Below are positions 1 through 6,154 of a stretch of 9,727 nucleotides of DNA, piece by piece. The DNA is from CAZUHK01 sp964620345 (GTDB lineage: Bacteria; Planctomycetota; Phycisphaerae; Phycisphaerales; Zrk34): positions 1 through 9,727 of the forward strand of contig CAZUHK010000129.1 in assembly GCA_964620345.1 (NCBI GenBank), written 5' to 3'. Position 1 is the first letter of the stretch, and each line of letters opens with the position of its first letter. The notes under the pieces were generated by a model that saw nothing but the letters and a program-made list of their open reading frames with translations, did not search any database and was not told the DNA's origin. A program made the translations under genes and the position numbers.

Positions 1-1
1 C

Positions 2-103
2 CCCGGCGACCTGCTGGTCATCATGGGCGCCGGCCCGGTCTGGCAGATCGGCCACAAGTTCGCCGGGCGAACGGGGAAGGTCATTACGACAACTGACGGC
101 TAA
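2..103 (+). CDS. murC: C-terminal end of a Mur ligase, probably UDP-N-acetylmuramate--L-alanine ligase (partial)
   Basis: Only the last 33 codons lie in the window, read in the frame that starts at base 2 and ends at TAA 101-103. The peptide contains GDLLVIMGAGPVWQIG, which matches the C-terminal block of MurC (family pattern GD-hydrophobic-MGAGD-hydrophobic), the part of the ligase C-terminal Rossmann-like domain just before the final helix. MurC adds L-alanine to UDP-N-acetylmuramate with ATP in the cytoplasm, the first amino-acid step of the peptidoglycan stem. The usual Asp after GAG is Pro here, so a related Mur ligase such as Mpl cannot be excluded from so short a piece. The stop codon overlaps the stop codon of the opposing gene, so no intergenic terminator is present. 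Confidence 0.6.
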   Translation, partial: PGDLLVIMGAGPVWQIGHKFAGRTGKVITTTDG

Positions 104-1086
104 CGCCAACGCCGACGCATCAGCAGTGTTGTGCCGATTAGGAGCATCGCTCCGGCACCGGGCTCGGGCAGGAGGTGCACCTGTCCCATTTGATCTGAAA
201 CGAATTGTGAAAGCGCATCCCGATACTGCGGGTCCGTCGTGATACGCGTTGGTCCCAGCCAGTCCGGCGGGTCGGACCAGAACGACGGCGGATCGACCTC
301 GGTAGGATCCTCCCCGGTCATCGCCGACCACATGGCAAGCATCGCCAGCCACCGTCCCGACTCATGATCCAAGTGGGGCCCGTTACGATAGAGCTGATCC
401 ACATTGGTAAACCCCAACCAGTCTTCACCGACATCCACAGCCGACTTGATCTGCTGGTCAACCTGGTACATCAACTCGCCGGTCTGAAGCAACTCAATAT
501 TGGCATCGGGGCGGGCCTGACGCACTTGATCGAACACCAAGCGGTGGTATGCCCGTGAATGGCGCGTAGAAAGCTCGTCGTTGGTCTCGTCGATATTCTG
601 TAGCCATCTGTCAGCATAGTCGCCGTCCCAGTCTGGCCACGCGCCGTAGATCATGAAACGCGTATCGGCGTTAGCCGCATGCTTCTGTGCTTCGTCAATC
701 AGCGAGATCGCCGCATTGACGTCCGTACTCAGCGTGCTGCCGGCACCGGGATGCAACTGCATCGTGACCACATCCCATGGATTCGTCGCCAGTTCCGCAT
801 CCCAAGCACCGAACGTCACCCCATGTTTTGCCGGATCGAGTGTGGTGTCATCGGGGTTGTTCACTAGGTGGTCGAGCGTCTTGGCGTTGCTGATGTGAAA
901 GCCCACTTCGTGGTCGATGCCGCGCTGAGCGGAAAGCTCCGGCTGAAATGTGATGCGCGCATCCCACGTCAGTGAATTGCCGATGTGATAGGTGGTTAAC
1001 TCTGCCTGAACCGGCAATACCGCCACCCCTACCAGTGCCGCCACGGCGATTGCACCTCGTAACGTCATCATTCGTCGCAGTAACAT
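100..1086 (-). CDS. Secreted SGNH-hydrolase-like protein with PEP-CTERM tail
   Basis: A 328-residue exported protein. The start at 1086 is chosen because GGAGGT lies 6 bases upstream; an in-frame ATG 21 codons earlier lacks this and would put a non-signal stretch before the signal peptide. Residues 1-28 form a signal peptide (basic MLLRR, hydrophobic core, cleavage near VQA). HIGNSLT at 34-40 is the SGNH/GDSL block I, with Ser38 as expected nucleophile. NGPHLDHESGRWL from 235 matches block V, with His238 the expected general base, but the position of the usual Asp (D-x-x-H) is Asn235. Residues 307-328 are a PEP-CTERM tail: PEP, a hydrophobic helix, then RRRWR. The family contains esterases, lipases and carbohydrate deacetylases; the substrate cannot be told. 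A pseudo-enzyme or a Ser-His dyad enzyme is possible given the Asn. It stands alone, transcribed away from gmd. Confidence 0.8.
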   Translation of the reverse strand: MLLRRMMTLRGAIAVAALVGVAVLPVQAELTTYHIGNSLTWDARITFQPELSAQRGIDHEVGFHISNAKTLDHLVNNPDDTTLDPAKHGVTFGAWDAELATNPWDVVTMQLHPGAGSTLSTDVNAAISLIDEAQKHAANADTRFMIYGAWPDWDGDYADRWLQNIDETNDELSTRHSRAYHRLVFDQVRQARPDANIELLQTGELMYQVDQQIKSAVDVGEDWLGFTNVDQLYRNGPHLDHESGRWLAMLAMWSAMTGEDPTEVDPPSFWSDPPDWLGPTRITTDPQYRDALSQFVSDQMGQVHLLPEPGAGAMLLIGTTLLMRRRWR

Positions 1087-1092
1087 CCACTT

Positions 1093-1098
1093 ACCTCC
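1093..1098 (-). promoter_or_regulatory. Strong ribosome binding site deciding the start of the SGNH-like gene
   Basis: Read on the minus strand this is GGAGGT, followed by the 6-base spacer AAGTGG and then ATG at 1086. It is a near-perfect Shine-Dalgarno sequence and fixes the start 21 codons inside the longest open frame. Confidence 0.8.
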
Positions 1099-1171
1099 AC
1101 TAAAGATGCCCCAAGGGGGTGCGATCATACCCAGAAATCTAGCAACCAACTCAAATACTGAGGTAGTCTAC

Positions 1172-1199
1172 AGTATATCAACCGACCAGAAATGTCCAA
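1172..1199 (-). promoter_or_regulatory. Candidate sigma-70-type promoter for the SGNH-like gene
   Basis: On the minus strand TTGGAC (1199-1194) is followed after 16 bases by TATACT (1177-1172). The -10 box matches the consensus at 5 of 6 positions; the -35 box keeps only TTG. It sits in an AT-rich patch unusual for this window and would give a leader of about 80 bases before the start at 1086. Judged by eye only. Confidence 0.4.
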
Positions 1200-1224
1200 T
1201 GATTTTTTTGTGGCCAAAATGGTG

Positions 1225-1343
1225 GTGTGCGAGCATAAATCCTGGCAAAGCCCTCGCGCGTCCAACGTAACCTTCGATTCTGATTCAGAAACAGGGGCAA
1301 GGACACGCCGATTTGGCCATTGCCAGAAAGAAAGCTCGCACAC
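1225..1343. repeat. Large imperfect inverted repeat centred on base 1284
   Basis: Three perfectly paired blocks share one exact centre, base 1284. GTGTGCGAGC (1225-1234) pairs with GCTCGCACAC (1334-1343). CTGGCAA (1242-1248) pairs with TTGCCAG (1320-1326). TTCTGA (1278-1283) pairs with TCAGAA (1285-1290). Pairing all 59 positions without gaps gives about 34 matches. TGTGGC (1209-1214) against GCCGCA (1354-1359) pairs with one mismatch about the same centre, so the symmetry may reach about 150 bp. It could be a decayed small inverted-repeat element, a cruciform or RNA hairpin, or a set of symmetric protein sites. Confidence 0.65.
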
Positions 1344-1355
1344 GAAATGGTGTGC
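1338..1355. repeat. Short inverted repeat with 6-base stem
   Basis: GCACAC (1338-1343), the spacer GAAATG, then GTGTGC (1350-1355). The left half is also the outer arm of the 119-bp palindrome, so the two foldings compete. It has the shape of an operator or a small hairpin upstream of gmd; function unknown. Confidence 0.4.
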
Positions 1356-1530
1356 CGCATGATAGAGTTTTCCGATAGGTTGGCACCTGCGACATGTAGT
1401 CCGGCTTTCTCGATGCACGCGGGTCGTGCCGCTGATCTCTGCGATAGCGCACGTCGCTCAAGTCCATCCCGAGCCGCGCCGATGCTAAGGGGGTTGCGGT
1501 ATCATGTCGCCGGCGCTGTCTCCATCGATC

Positions 1531-1537
1531 GGGAGGG
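1531..1537 (+). promoter_or_regulatory. Ribosome binding site of gmd
   Basis: GGGAGGG stands 3 bases before ATG 1541 (4 to 5 bases if the SD core is taken as GGGAG or GGAGG). It supports the chosen start over an in-frame upstream extension. Confidence 0.65.
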
Positions 1538-1540
1538 ACC

Positions 1541-2599
1541 ATGCCTCGCAGAAAAGTCGCGTTGATTTCCGGCATCACCGGGCAGGACGGCAGCTATCTG
1601 GCCGAGCTGTTGCTTGCCAAGGACTACGAGGTGCACGGCATCGTCCGCCGGTCGGCGACGTTCAACACCGACAACATCGATCACCTTTACCAGGATCCGC
1701 ACAACCCCAACGTGCGGCTGAAGCTGCACTACGGCGACCTGACCGACGCCAACGTGCTGCGGCGGGTGCTGGACGAGGTCACGCCGGACGAGGTGTACAA
1801 CCTGGGCGCCCAGAGCCACGTGCGGGTGAGCTTCGACATGCCGGTGTACACCGCCGAGGTCGATGCGCTGGGCACGCTGAAGCTGCTGGAGGCGATCCGG
1901 GAGTTCCAGGATTACACCCGGCGGCGCGTGCGGTATTACCAGGCGGGCACGAGCGAGATGTTCGGCAAGGTGCAGGAGAATCCGCAGAAGGAGACCACGC
2001 CGTTCTACCCGCGCAGCCCCTACGGCGTGGCGAAGGTGTACGCGCACTGGATCACGGTGAACTACCGCGAGGCGTACGACCTGCACGCGAGCAACGGGAT
2101 TTTGTTCAACCACGAATCGCCGCGGCGGGGCGAGACGTTCGTCACGCGCAAGATCACCCGGGCCGTGGGCCGGATCAAGCACGGCCTGCAGACCAAGCTG
2201 TTCATGGGCAACCTCGACGCCAAGCGCGACTGGGGCTTTGCCGGCGACTACGTCGAGGGCATGTGGCGCATGCTCCAGCAGGACCAGCCGGGCGACTACG
2301 TGCTGGCGACCGGGCAGACGCAGACGGTGCGCAGCTTCCTCGAGCTGGCGTTCGGGCTGGTCGATCTGGATTACCAGGACTTCGTCGAGATCGACCCGCG
2401 GTACTACCGGCCGACGGAGGTGGACATCCTGCTGGGCGATCCGACCAAGGCGCGCACGAAGCTGGGCTGGGAGCCGAAGGTCTCGCTGGAGCAACTGGCG
2501 CGGATGATGGTCGAGCACGACCTGGAGCTGGCGGCCCGGGAGCGGACGCTGCGGGACGCGGGGCACGTGCTGCCCGAGCGCGTCGGGCACGATCAGTAG
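1541..2599 (+). CDS. gmd: GDP-mannose 4,6-dehydratase
   Basis: A 352-residue cytoplasmic enzyme that converts GDP-D-mannose to GDP-4-keto-6-deoxy-D-mannose, the entry point to GDP-fucose, GDP-rhamnose, GDP-perosamine and related sugars. It is an extended short-chain dehydrogenase. The dinucleotide loop GITGQDGSYLAE is at 11-22 and the active-site group GTSEMFG at 136-142 gives Thr137 and Glu139. The Y-x3-K pair is Tyr161/Lys165 in SPYGVAK. NHESPRRGETFVTRKI begins at 190, and RPTEVDILLGDPTKA at 290-304 is the typical C-terminal block. Length matches the family (about 345-375). It is the only complete rightward gene here and has no GDP-fucose synthase or other GDP-sugar reductase beside it, so the final sugar cannot be read from context. 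Its stop lies one base from the stop of the opposing membrane protein gene. Confidence 0.96.
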   Translation: MPRRKVALISGITGQDGSYLAELLLAKDYEVHGIVRRSATFNTDNIDHLYQDPHNPNVRLKLHYGDLTDANVLRRVLDEVTPDEVYNLGAQSHVRVSFDMPVYTAEVDALGTLKLLEAIREFQDYTRRRVRYYQAGTSEMFGKVQENPQKETTPFYPRSPYGVAKVYAHWITVNYREAYDLHASNGILFNHESPRRGETFVTRKITRAVGRIKHGLQTKLFMGNLDAKRDWGFAGDYVEGMWRMLQQDQPGDYVLATGQTQTVRSFLELAFGLVDLDYQDFVEIDPRYYRPTEVDILLGDPTKARTKLGWEPKVSLEQLARMMVEHDLELAARERTLRDAGHVLPERVGHDQ

Positions 2600-2600
2600 A

Positions 2601-3863
2601 TCACCAGAGCGTGATGATGCTCACGGCGGCCAGCGCCGCGGCCAGCAGCAGCGGCCCGGCCCAGGCCCAGCGTGGCGGCCGGGGCATCGACGCGGCGCAC
2701 ACCGCCAGCCAGATCAGCAGGAACGGCTCGTAGTACCGCTGCCACGCCAGGGCCGAGGCGCTCATGGCCAGCGTAAACCCGCCCAGCGCGGCGCCCAGCA
2801 CCCAGCGGTCGGCCGGGCCGATGCGACGCAGCAGCCCCACGACCACCACGCCGCCCCAGGTCGCCAGCGCGATCAGCAGCAGCGACCGGTCCATGAAATA
2901 AGGCAGTTGCCGGGCGGCGTTCCAGATGCCCGAGCTGCGGCCGAGCTCGACGCTGTAGGTCGTGACCGGTGCGGCGCCGATCGCGAAGCCCACGACCGCG
3001 CCCAGCGCCTGCGCCCGTGACCACCGCGGGGCGTCGGCATGGCCGGGCCGGCCGAGCACCCACGGCAGGTAGAACACGCCGTACACCCCGAGCAGCGCGA
3101 GAATCGTGGCCGGCACCGCCCAGCCGGGGCCGCCGACGCGCGATTGGAAGCTCGGGGGCGCCAGGCCCTGCCAGAGCAGCACGAACGTGCCGACCACCGC
3201 CACGGCCGGCAGCGACATCACGCCGACCCAGACAAGCCGCGCTCGCGGGCACCGGCCGCCATTGTCCCAGCGTCGCCACGCGGCCACGGCCATCGGCAGC
3301 ATCAGCCACAGGTGATTCTGTCGAACGAACACCAGCAGCGCCAGCAGCAGGCCGTAGGCGATGAACGTGCCCCGGCCCGGCGCGGGCCGCATCGCCAGCA
3401 ACACGATGGCCAACACCAGCCACCACGCGGCGTTGTCCGGCAGCAGCCACGCGGCGCTGCTGAGCACATACACCGACCCGACCAGCGGCAGGGCCAACGC
3501 CAGCGCCGCGCCAAGCCCCAAGCGCCGCGCCAGCCAGAAGCCGAGCGTGAAGATCAGCCCGACCGACAAGCCGCAGCCGATCCAACGCAGTTGCGTGGTG
3601 TTCGCCTCGAAAAGCCGCACCACCGCGGCCATCGCCAGGTGGTAGCCGGGCGTCGTGGCCGATGGGTAGTCGCGGAGGTTGGGCGTGGGCCACTGCTCGG
3701 CGAAGTCGTCGATCGCCGGCAGGTGATATTCGTTCTGATCGAATGCCCCGCGACTCTGATCCACGTGGTGCATCACGACCGCCACGGCCGCGAGCAGCAG
3801 CGCCGCGAGGATCGCCCCGGCCAGCGTCGCGCGGGCAGCGGAGTGAGGCGTGGGATCGTTCAT
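2601..3863 (-). CDS. Multi-membrane GT-C-type glycosyltransferase, ALG10-like
   Basis: A 420-residue integral membrane protein with about ten hydrophobic segments, the first at about 12-32. The loop after it holds FDQNEYHLPAIDDF (41-54) and ATTPGYH (69-75). This resembles the luminal loop of DIE2/ALG10 alpha-1,2-glucosyltransferases (D-E-x-F-H-x-P-Q then ITTPPGLY), where the acidic residues are catalytic in GT-C enzymes. VRQNHLW (180-186) resembles the ALG10 FRQTNIIW block, and QRYYEPFLLIW (375-385) its late RYF-x2-P block. By family, such enzymes move a sugar from a polyprenyl-phosphate donor to a lipid-linked or surface glycan on the outer face of the membrane. The start ATG at 3863 overlaps the methyltransferase stop as ATGA, so translation is probably coupled. 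The frame stays open to 4451, but upstream of 3863 it only reads across the methyltransferase gene. The family call is from motifs by eye; another GT-C family is the main alternative. Confidence 0.65.
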   Translation of the reverse strand: MNDPTPHSAARATLAGAILAALLLAAVAVVMHHVDQSRGAFDQNEYHLPAIDDFAEQWPTPNLRDYPSATTPGYHLAMAAVVRLFEANTTQLRWIGCGLSVGLIFTLGFWLARRLGLGAALALALPLVGSVYVLSSAAWLLPDNAAWWLVLAIVLLAMRPAPGRGTFIAYGLLLALLVFVRQNHLWLMLPMAVAAWRRWDNGGRCPRARLVWVGVMSLPAVAVVGTFVLLWQGLAPPSFQSRVGGPGWAVPATILALLGVYGVFYLPWVLGRPGHADAPRWSRAQALGAVVGFAIGAAPVTTYSVELGRSSGIWNAARQLPYFMDRSLLLIALATWGGVVVVGLLRRIGPADRWVLGAALGGFTLAMSASALAWQRYYEPFLLIWLAVCAASMPRPPRWAWAGPLLLAAALAAVSIITLW

Positions 3864-4558
3864 GCCGGCCCCCCGTGGAACACGCACAGTTCGTGAGCGT
3901 ACCACAAACGATTCATGCGCCGCCGCTCGACGCAACGCAGCCCCGCGCCGCGCGCCCAGTCGATCACATCGTCCAGCGGCTGTTCGACGATCCATTGACC
4001 GGCCATGACCCGGTCGTGCAGGCGGTTGGCCCAGCGCCGCCAGCGGGGGCCGATGCCCATGTCCTTGTAGATGAACCGCCCGCCGGGGCGCAGCTTCGCC
4101 GCGGCCTGTGCGATGACCTTCGGCCGGGCCTCGGCCGGCAGGTGGTGCATCACGTCGATCAGGCAGACCACGTCGAACAGGCCCTCGGGCCAGGGCGCTT
4201 GGGCGTCGAGGTGGGTGAAGGTCAGCCGATCGGCCGTGGCCGGCTCCAGGCGCTTTCGCATGGCGTTGGCCGCGGCGATGGCCTGGGCGTCGGCGTCGAA
4301 GCCCACGCCGCGAGCGACGCGACCGTGCGCCGCGGCCAGGCCCAGCAGCATGCCCCCGCCGCAGCCGATGTCCAGCACGCTCGCGCCCGGCTCGATGCGT
4401 TCGATCACCGCGTCGAACGGGCAGATCCACGGCCGGCCTTTCGCGATCCACCGCCGCGTGCGCCGCTGATCGCGATACAGCCGCCCGGCCAGCGTCGACA
4501 GCCCGCGTGGGGTCAGCGCCCCGGGATGGTGTGATGAATCGCTTTGGCCCTGGTGCAC
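3860..4558 (-). CDS. Class I SAM-dependent methyltransferase
   Basis: A 232-residue soluble protein. Motif I is VLDIGCGGG at 61-69 (SAM-binding glycine loop), GFDAD at 86-90 supplies the acidic residue for the ribose, FDVVCLIDVMHHLP at 128-141 is the motif IV region, and LRPGGRFIYKDM at 156-167 is the post-motif strand, so the Rossmann core is complete. The substrate is unknown. The tight ATGA overlap with the following GT-C gene suggests that the two act on the same glycan or lipid-linked intermediate. The start is GTG at 4558; an in-frame TAG four codons upstream limits any extension, and no Shine-Dalgarno sequence is seen before it, so a leaderless or weakly initiated message or a later start are alternatives. 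It lies 44 bases after the protease gene on the same strand and may be co-transcribed with it. Confidence 0.85.
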   Translation of the reverse strand: MHQGQSDSSHHPGALTPRGLSTLAGRLYRDQRRTRRWIAKGRPWICPFDAVIERIEPGASVLDIGCGGGMLLGLAAAHGRVARGVGFDADAQAIAAANAMRKRLEPATADRLTFTHLDAQAPWPEGLFDVVCLIDVMHHLPAEARPKVIAQAAAKLRPGGRFIYKDMGIGPRWRRWANRLHDRVMAGQWIVEQPLDDVIDWARGAGLRCVERRRMNRLWYAHELCVFHGGPA

Positions 4559-4602
4559 GTGGTTAAGCTAACAGCGGCCCGCGCGGCTTGCCACGGCCGG
4601 GC

Positions 4603-5829
4603 TCAGCGCCGCCTGCGCGTCGCCAGGGCGATGGCGCCCAGCCCCGCCAGCGCCGCGGTGGCCGGCTCGGGCACGCCCAGGGTCGGCAGGGCCGAGATGA
4701 ACTGCTCATCCCCGTAGCCGAAGTTGGACAGCAGGATCGAGGCGTCCAGGCCGTTGACCAGGGTGTCGCCGTTGAAGTCGCCCTCGGCCCAGCCGCCGGT
4801 CTGGCCGAAGTTGGCCGCGAGGATGTCGCCATCGATCCCATCGATCCGGCCGTCGAGGTTGGCGTCGCCGAACTCGGTGTCGAAAATGTTGTTCACGAGG
4901 ATATGAACATCCAGATCATCGACCAGGCCCGAGCCGTTGAGATCGGCGTAGCCGTTGGTCGAGCCGATCAACGCGAACAGGGCGTCGATGTCGTCGGCGT
5001 CGGCGTCGAGGTCGCGGTCGACGTCGCCGGCCAGCGCGGGCAGTTCCAACAGGTACTGCGAGATGTCGGAGATAATGGTCTTATCGCCGTAGTAGGTCGG
5101 ATTGCCGCCCTCCACGATGGGGTCGATCGCGTGCATCAGGCCGGTCAGCACATACTCGCCGTTGGCATGGGCAAACACGGCGCCGCCGGAGTCGCCGTTG
5201 GTGGCTTGGGCTTCATGGGTGGGGGTGGATCGCCCGGGCGAATTAAAAGTGAGGGTGCGGCCCCAGACATCGCGGCCCTGAACGGTGAAGCTGTTCAGGC
5301 CGCTGGAAATCCTGTTCTCGCCCCAGAGCTTGGGGCGATCGTTCGACCAGGCAAACGGCGCGGTGCCGGTCCCGCCGTCGGCGCGGTCGCGGCCGGTGCC
5401 GACCATGAGCACCGGATCCTCGGCCGGGCGTCCGGTGTTGGCGATGTTCACCGTGGGCAGGGCGGCGAGCTCGACCTGGTCGGCCGGGTCGTCGTAGATC
5501 AATTCGTACAGTTGCAGGTCCGACTTGGAGTTGTTGGGGTTCCTGAGGATCTTGACCGACTGCATCGCGCGGTAGTCGCCGTTGATGAAGATGGTGGGCT
5601 GGTTGACATGGGCGACGCCCAGGACGTAGCCGCCGCCGAGGTAGATCGCGGTGCCGGCGCCGGCCTTGCCGACGTTGTCGAAGTAATCCAAGCCGGCCGG
5701 CGCGGCGGTGTTGTCGTTGCCCGATTCGACGACCAGCGCGTCGGCCGGACCGGCGAGCGTCGCCGCGCCAATCCACACGGCAACCCACAGCACGGCAGCC
5801 CGGCCGGGGCGATGCATCACGTCCTTCAT
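4603..5829 (-). CDS. Secreted trypsin-fold serine protease with dockerin-like loops and PEP-CTERM tail
   Basis: A 408-residue exported protein in three parts. Residues 1-31 are a signal peptide (cleavage near ADA). Residues 35-260 are a chymotrypsin-fold (S1-like) domain with all three catalytic positions recognisable: His74 in YVLGVAHV, Asp104 in SKSDLQLYEL, and Ser214 in TNGDSGGAVF. Residues 269-370 hold four calcium-loop motifs of dockerin type (D-x-N/D-x-D-G-x-I/V-D/N-x2-D) beginning at D269, D296, D322 and D351. Residues 387-408 are a PEP-CTERM tail ending RRRR. The ATG at 5829 is preceded by GGAG at 10 bases; ATG 5817 with AAGGA is a close alternative. The open frame runs up to 5994, but that extension is not signal-like. 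Likely role: surface-processed protease; target unknown. Confidence 0.88.
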   Translation of the reverse strand: MKDVMHRPGRAAVLWVAVWIGAATLAGPADALVVESGNDNTAAPAGLDYFDNVGKAGAGTAIYLGGGYVLGVAHVNQPTIFINGDYRAMQSVKILRNPNNSKSDLQLYELIYDDPADQVELAALPTVNIANTGRPAEDPVLMVGTGRDRADGGTGTAPFAWSNDRPKLWGENRISSGLNSFTVQGRDVWGRTLTFNSPGRSTPTHEAQATNGDSGGAVFAHANGEYVLTGLMHAIDPIVEGGNPTYYGDKTIISDISQYLLELPALAGDVDRDLDADADDIDALFALIGSTNGYADLNGSGLVDDLDVHILVNNIFDTEFGDANLDGRIDGIDGDILAANFGQTGGWAEGDFNGDTLVNGLDASILLSNFGYGDEQFISALPTLGVPEPATAALAGLGAIALATRRRR

Positions 5830-6008
5830 TATCAGTTCACTCCGCAGAGCTGGGCAACGCGCGGCGGGTCGATGCGAACGGATCGGGGCAGGCCCGTTAC
5901 CGTCACCGTTCACATCCTGGGCCGATCTCGGCGGCAACCGGCGCCAACGTCTGTCGCTGTACACAACCTGTCGCGCCCCCGACACAGAGGGCAACCTTAA
6001 GACATGGG

Positions 6009-6038
6009 ATTATGCGCGCTCGCCCCGGGTGCGGGCAA
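6009..6038 (-). promoter_or_regulatory. Candidate sigma-70-type promoter for the S1 protease gene
   Basis: On the minus strand TTGCCC (6038-6033) is followed after 18 bases by CATAAT (6014-6009); matches to consensus are 4 of 6 and 5 of 6. It would place the transcript start near 6002. By eye only. Confidence 0.4.
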
Positions 6039-6072
6039 GACAAATTTTCCATCGCCGGCGCAATCGTCACCC

Positions 6073-6095
6073 GCCGGCGACCGCCGACCGCCGGC
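6073..6095 (-). repeat. GC-rich hairpin downstream of the CPBP protease gene
   Basis: GCCGGCG (6073-6079) and CGCCGGC (6089-6095) form a perfect 7-bp stem with a 9-base loop, 60 bases after the CPBP stop. It could stop transcription from the ugd-CPBP unit, but no run of U follows, so a classical intrinsic terminator is not shown. Confidence 0.35.
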
Positions 6096-6154
6096 CGCCG
6101 TGGCCCGGGGCTTCGTGTTTCGATGAATGGGGCTCTTGCGACCGGCCCGAGGCG

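Larger units (their letters stand above)
1087..1540. other. 454-bp divergent intergenic region between the SGNH-like gene and gmd
   Basis: No convincing gene is seen here. The open frames that cross it lack recognisable protein sequence, good ribosome sites and family motifs. It holds the outward-facing control regions of both flanking genes, a locally AT-rich patch (about 1110-1225) in otherwise GC-rich DNA, and a large imperfect palindrome centred on 1284. A possible -10 box for gmd, TATCAT at 1500-1505, has no good -35 partner. Confidence 0.7.
5830..6154. other. 325-bp intergenic region between the two protease genes
   Basis: No gene is supported. It contains a candidate leftward promoter (6009-6038) with a predicted leader of about 170 bases for the S1 protease gene. 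In that leader is a small inverted repeat, TGTCG (5969-5973) with CGACA (5980-5984). A GC-rich inverted repeat at 6073-6095 lies just past the end of the CPBP gene. Confidence 0.7.

Noticed and set aside
1380..1400. TGGCAC resembling the -24 element of a sigma-54 promoter upstream of gmd
   Set aside because: No TTGCA-type -12 element at the required distance.
1125..1578. Three small open frames in the divergent intergenic region
   Set aside because: No ribosome site, no motifs, overlapping frames; two of them read across the palindrome.
1502..2590. Long minus-strand open frame antisense to gmd
   Set aside because: It is a GC-bias shadow: low-complexity Arg/Leu/Val/His sequence with no family motifs, while the plus strand encodes a full Gmd.
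3864..4451. N-terminal extension of the GT-C membrane protein to a 616-residue product
   Set aside because: This part is an Arg-rich out-of-frame reading of the methyltransferase gene; the ATGA overlap at 3860-3863 marks the real start.
4984..5034. GTC/GGC triplet-rich tract looking like a microsatellite
   Set aside because: It encodes the Asp-rich first dockerin-like loop of the protease; the periodicity is explained by coding.
4588..6000. 470-codon plus-strand open frame over the S1 protease gene
   Set aside because: Low-complexity Val/Gly/Asp-rich translation antisense to a gene with signal peptide, catalytic triad and sorting tail.
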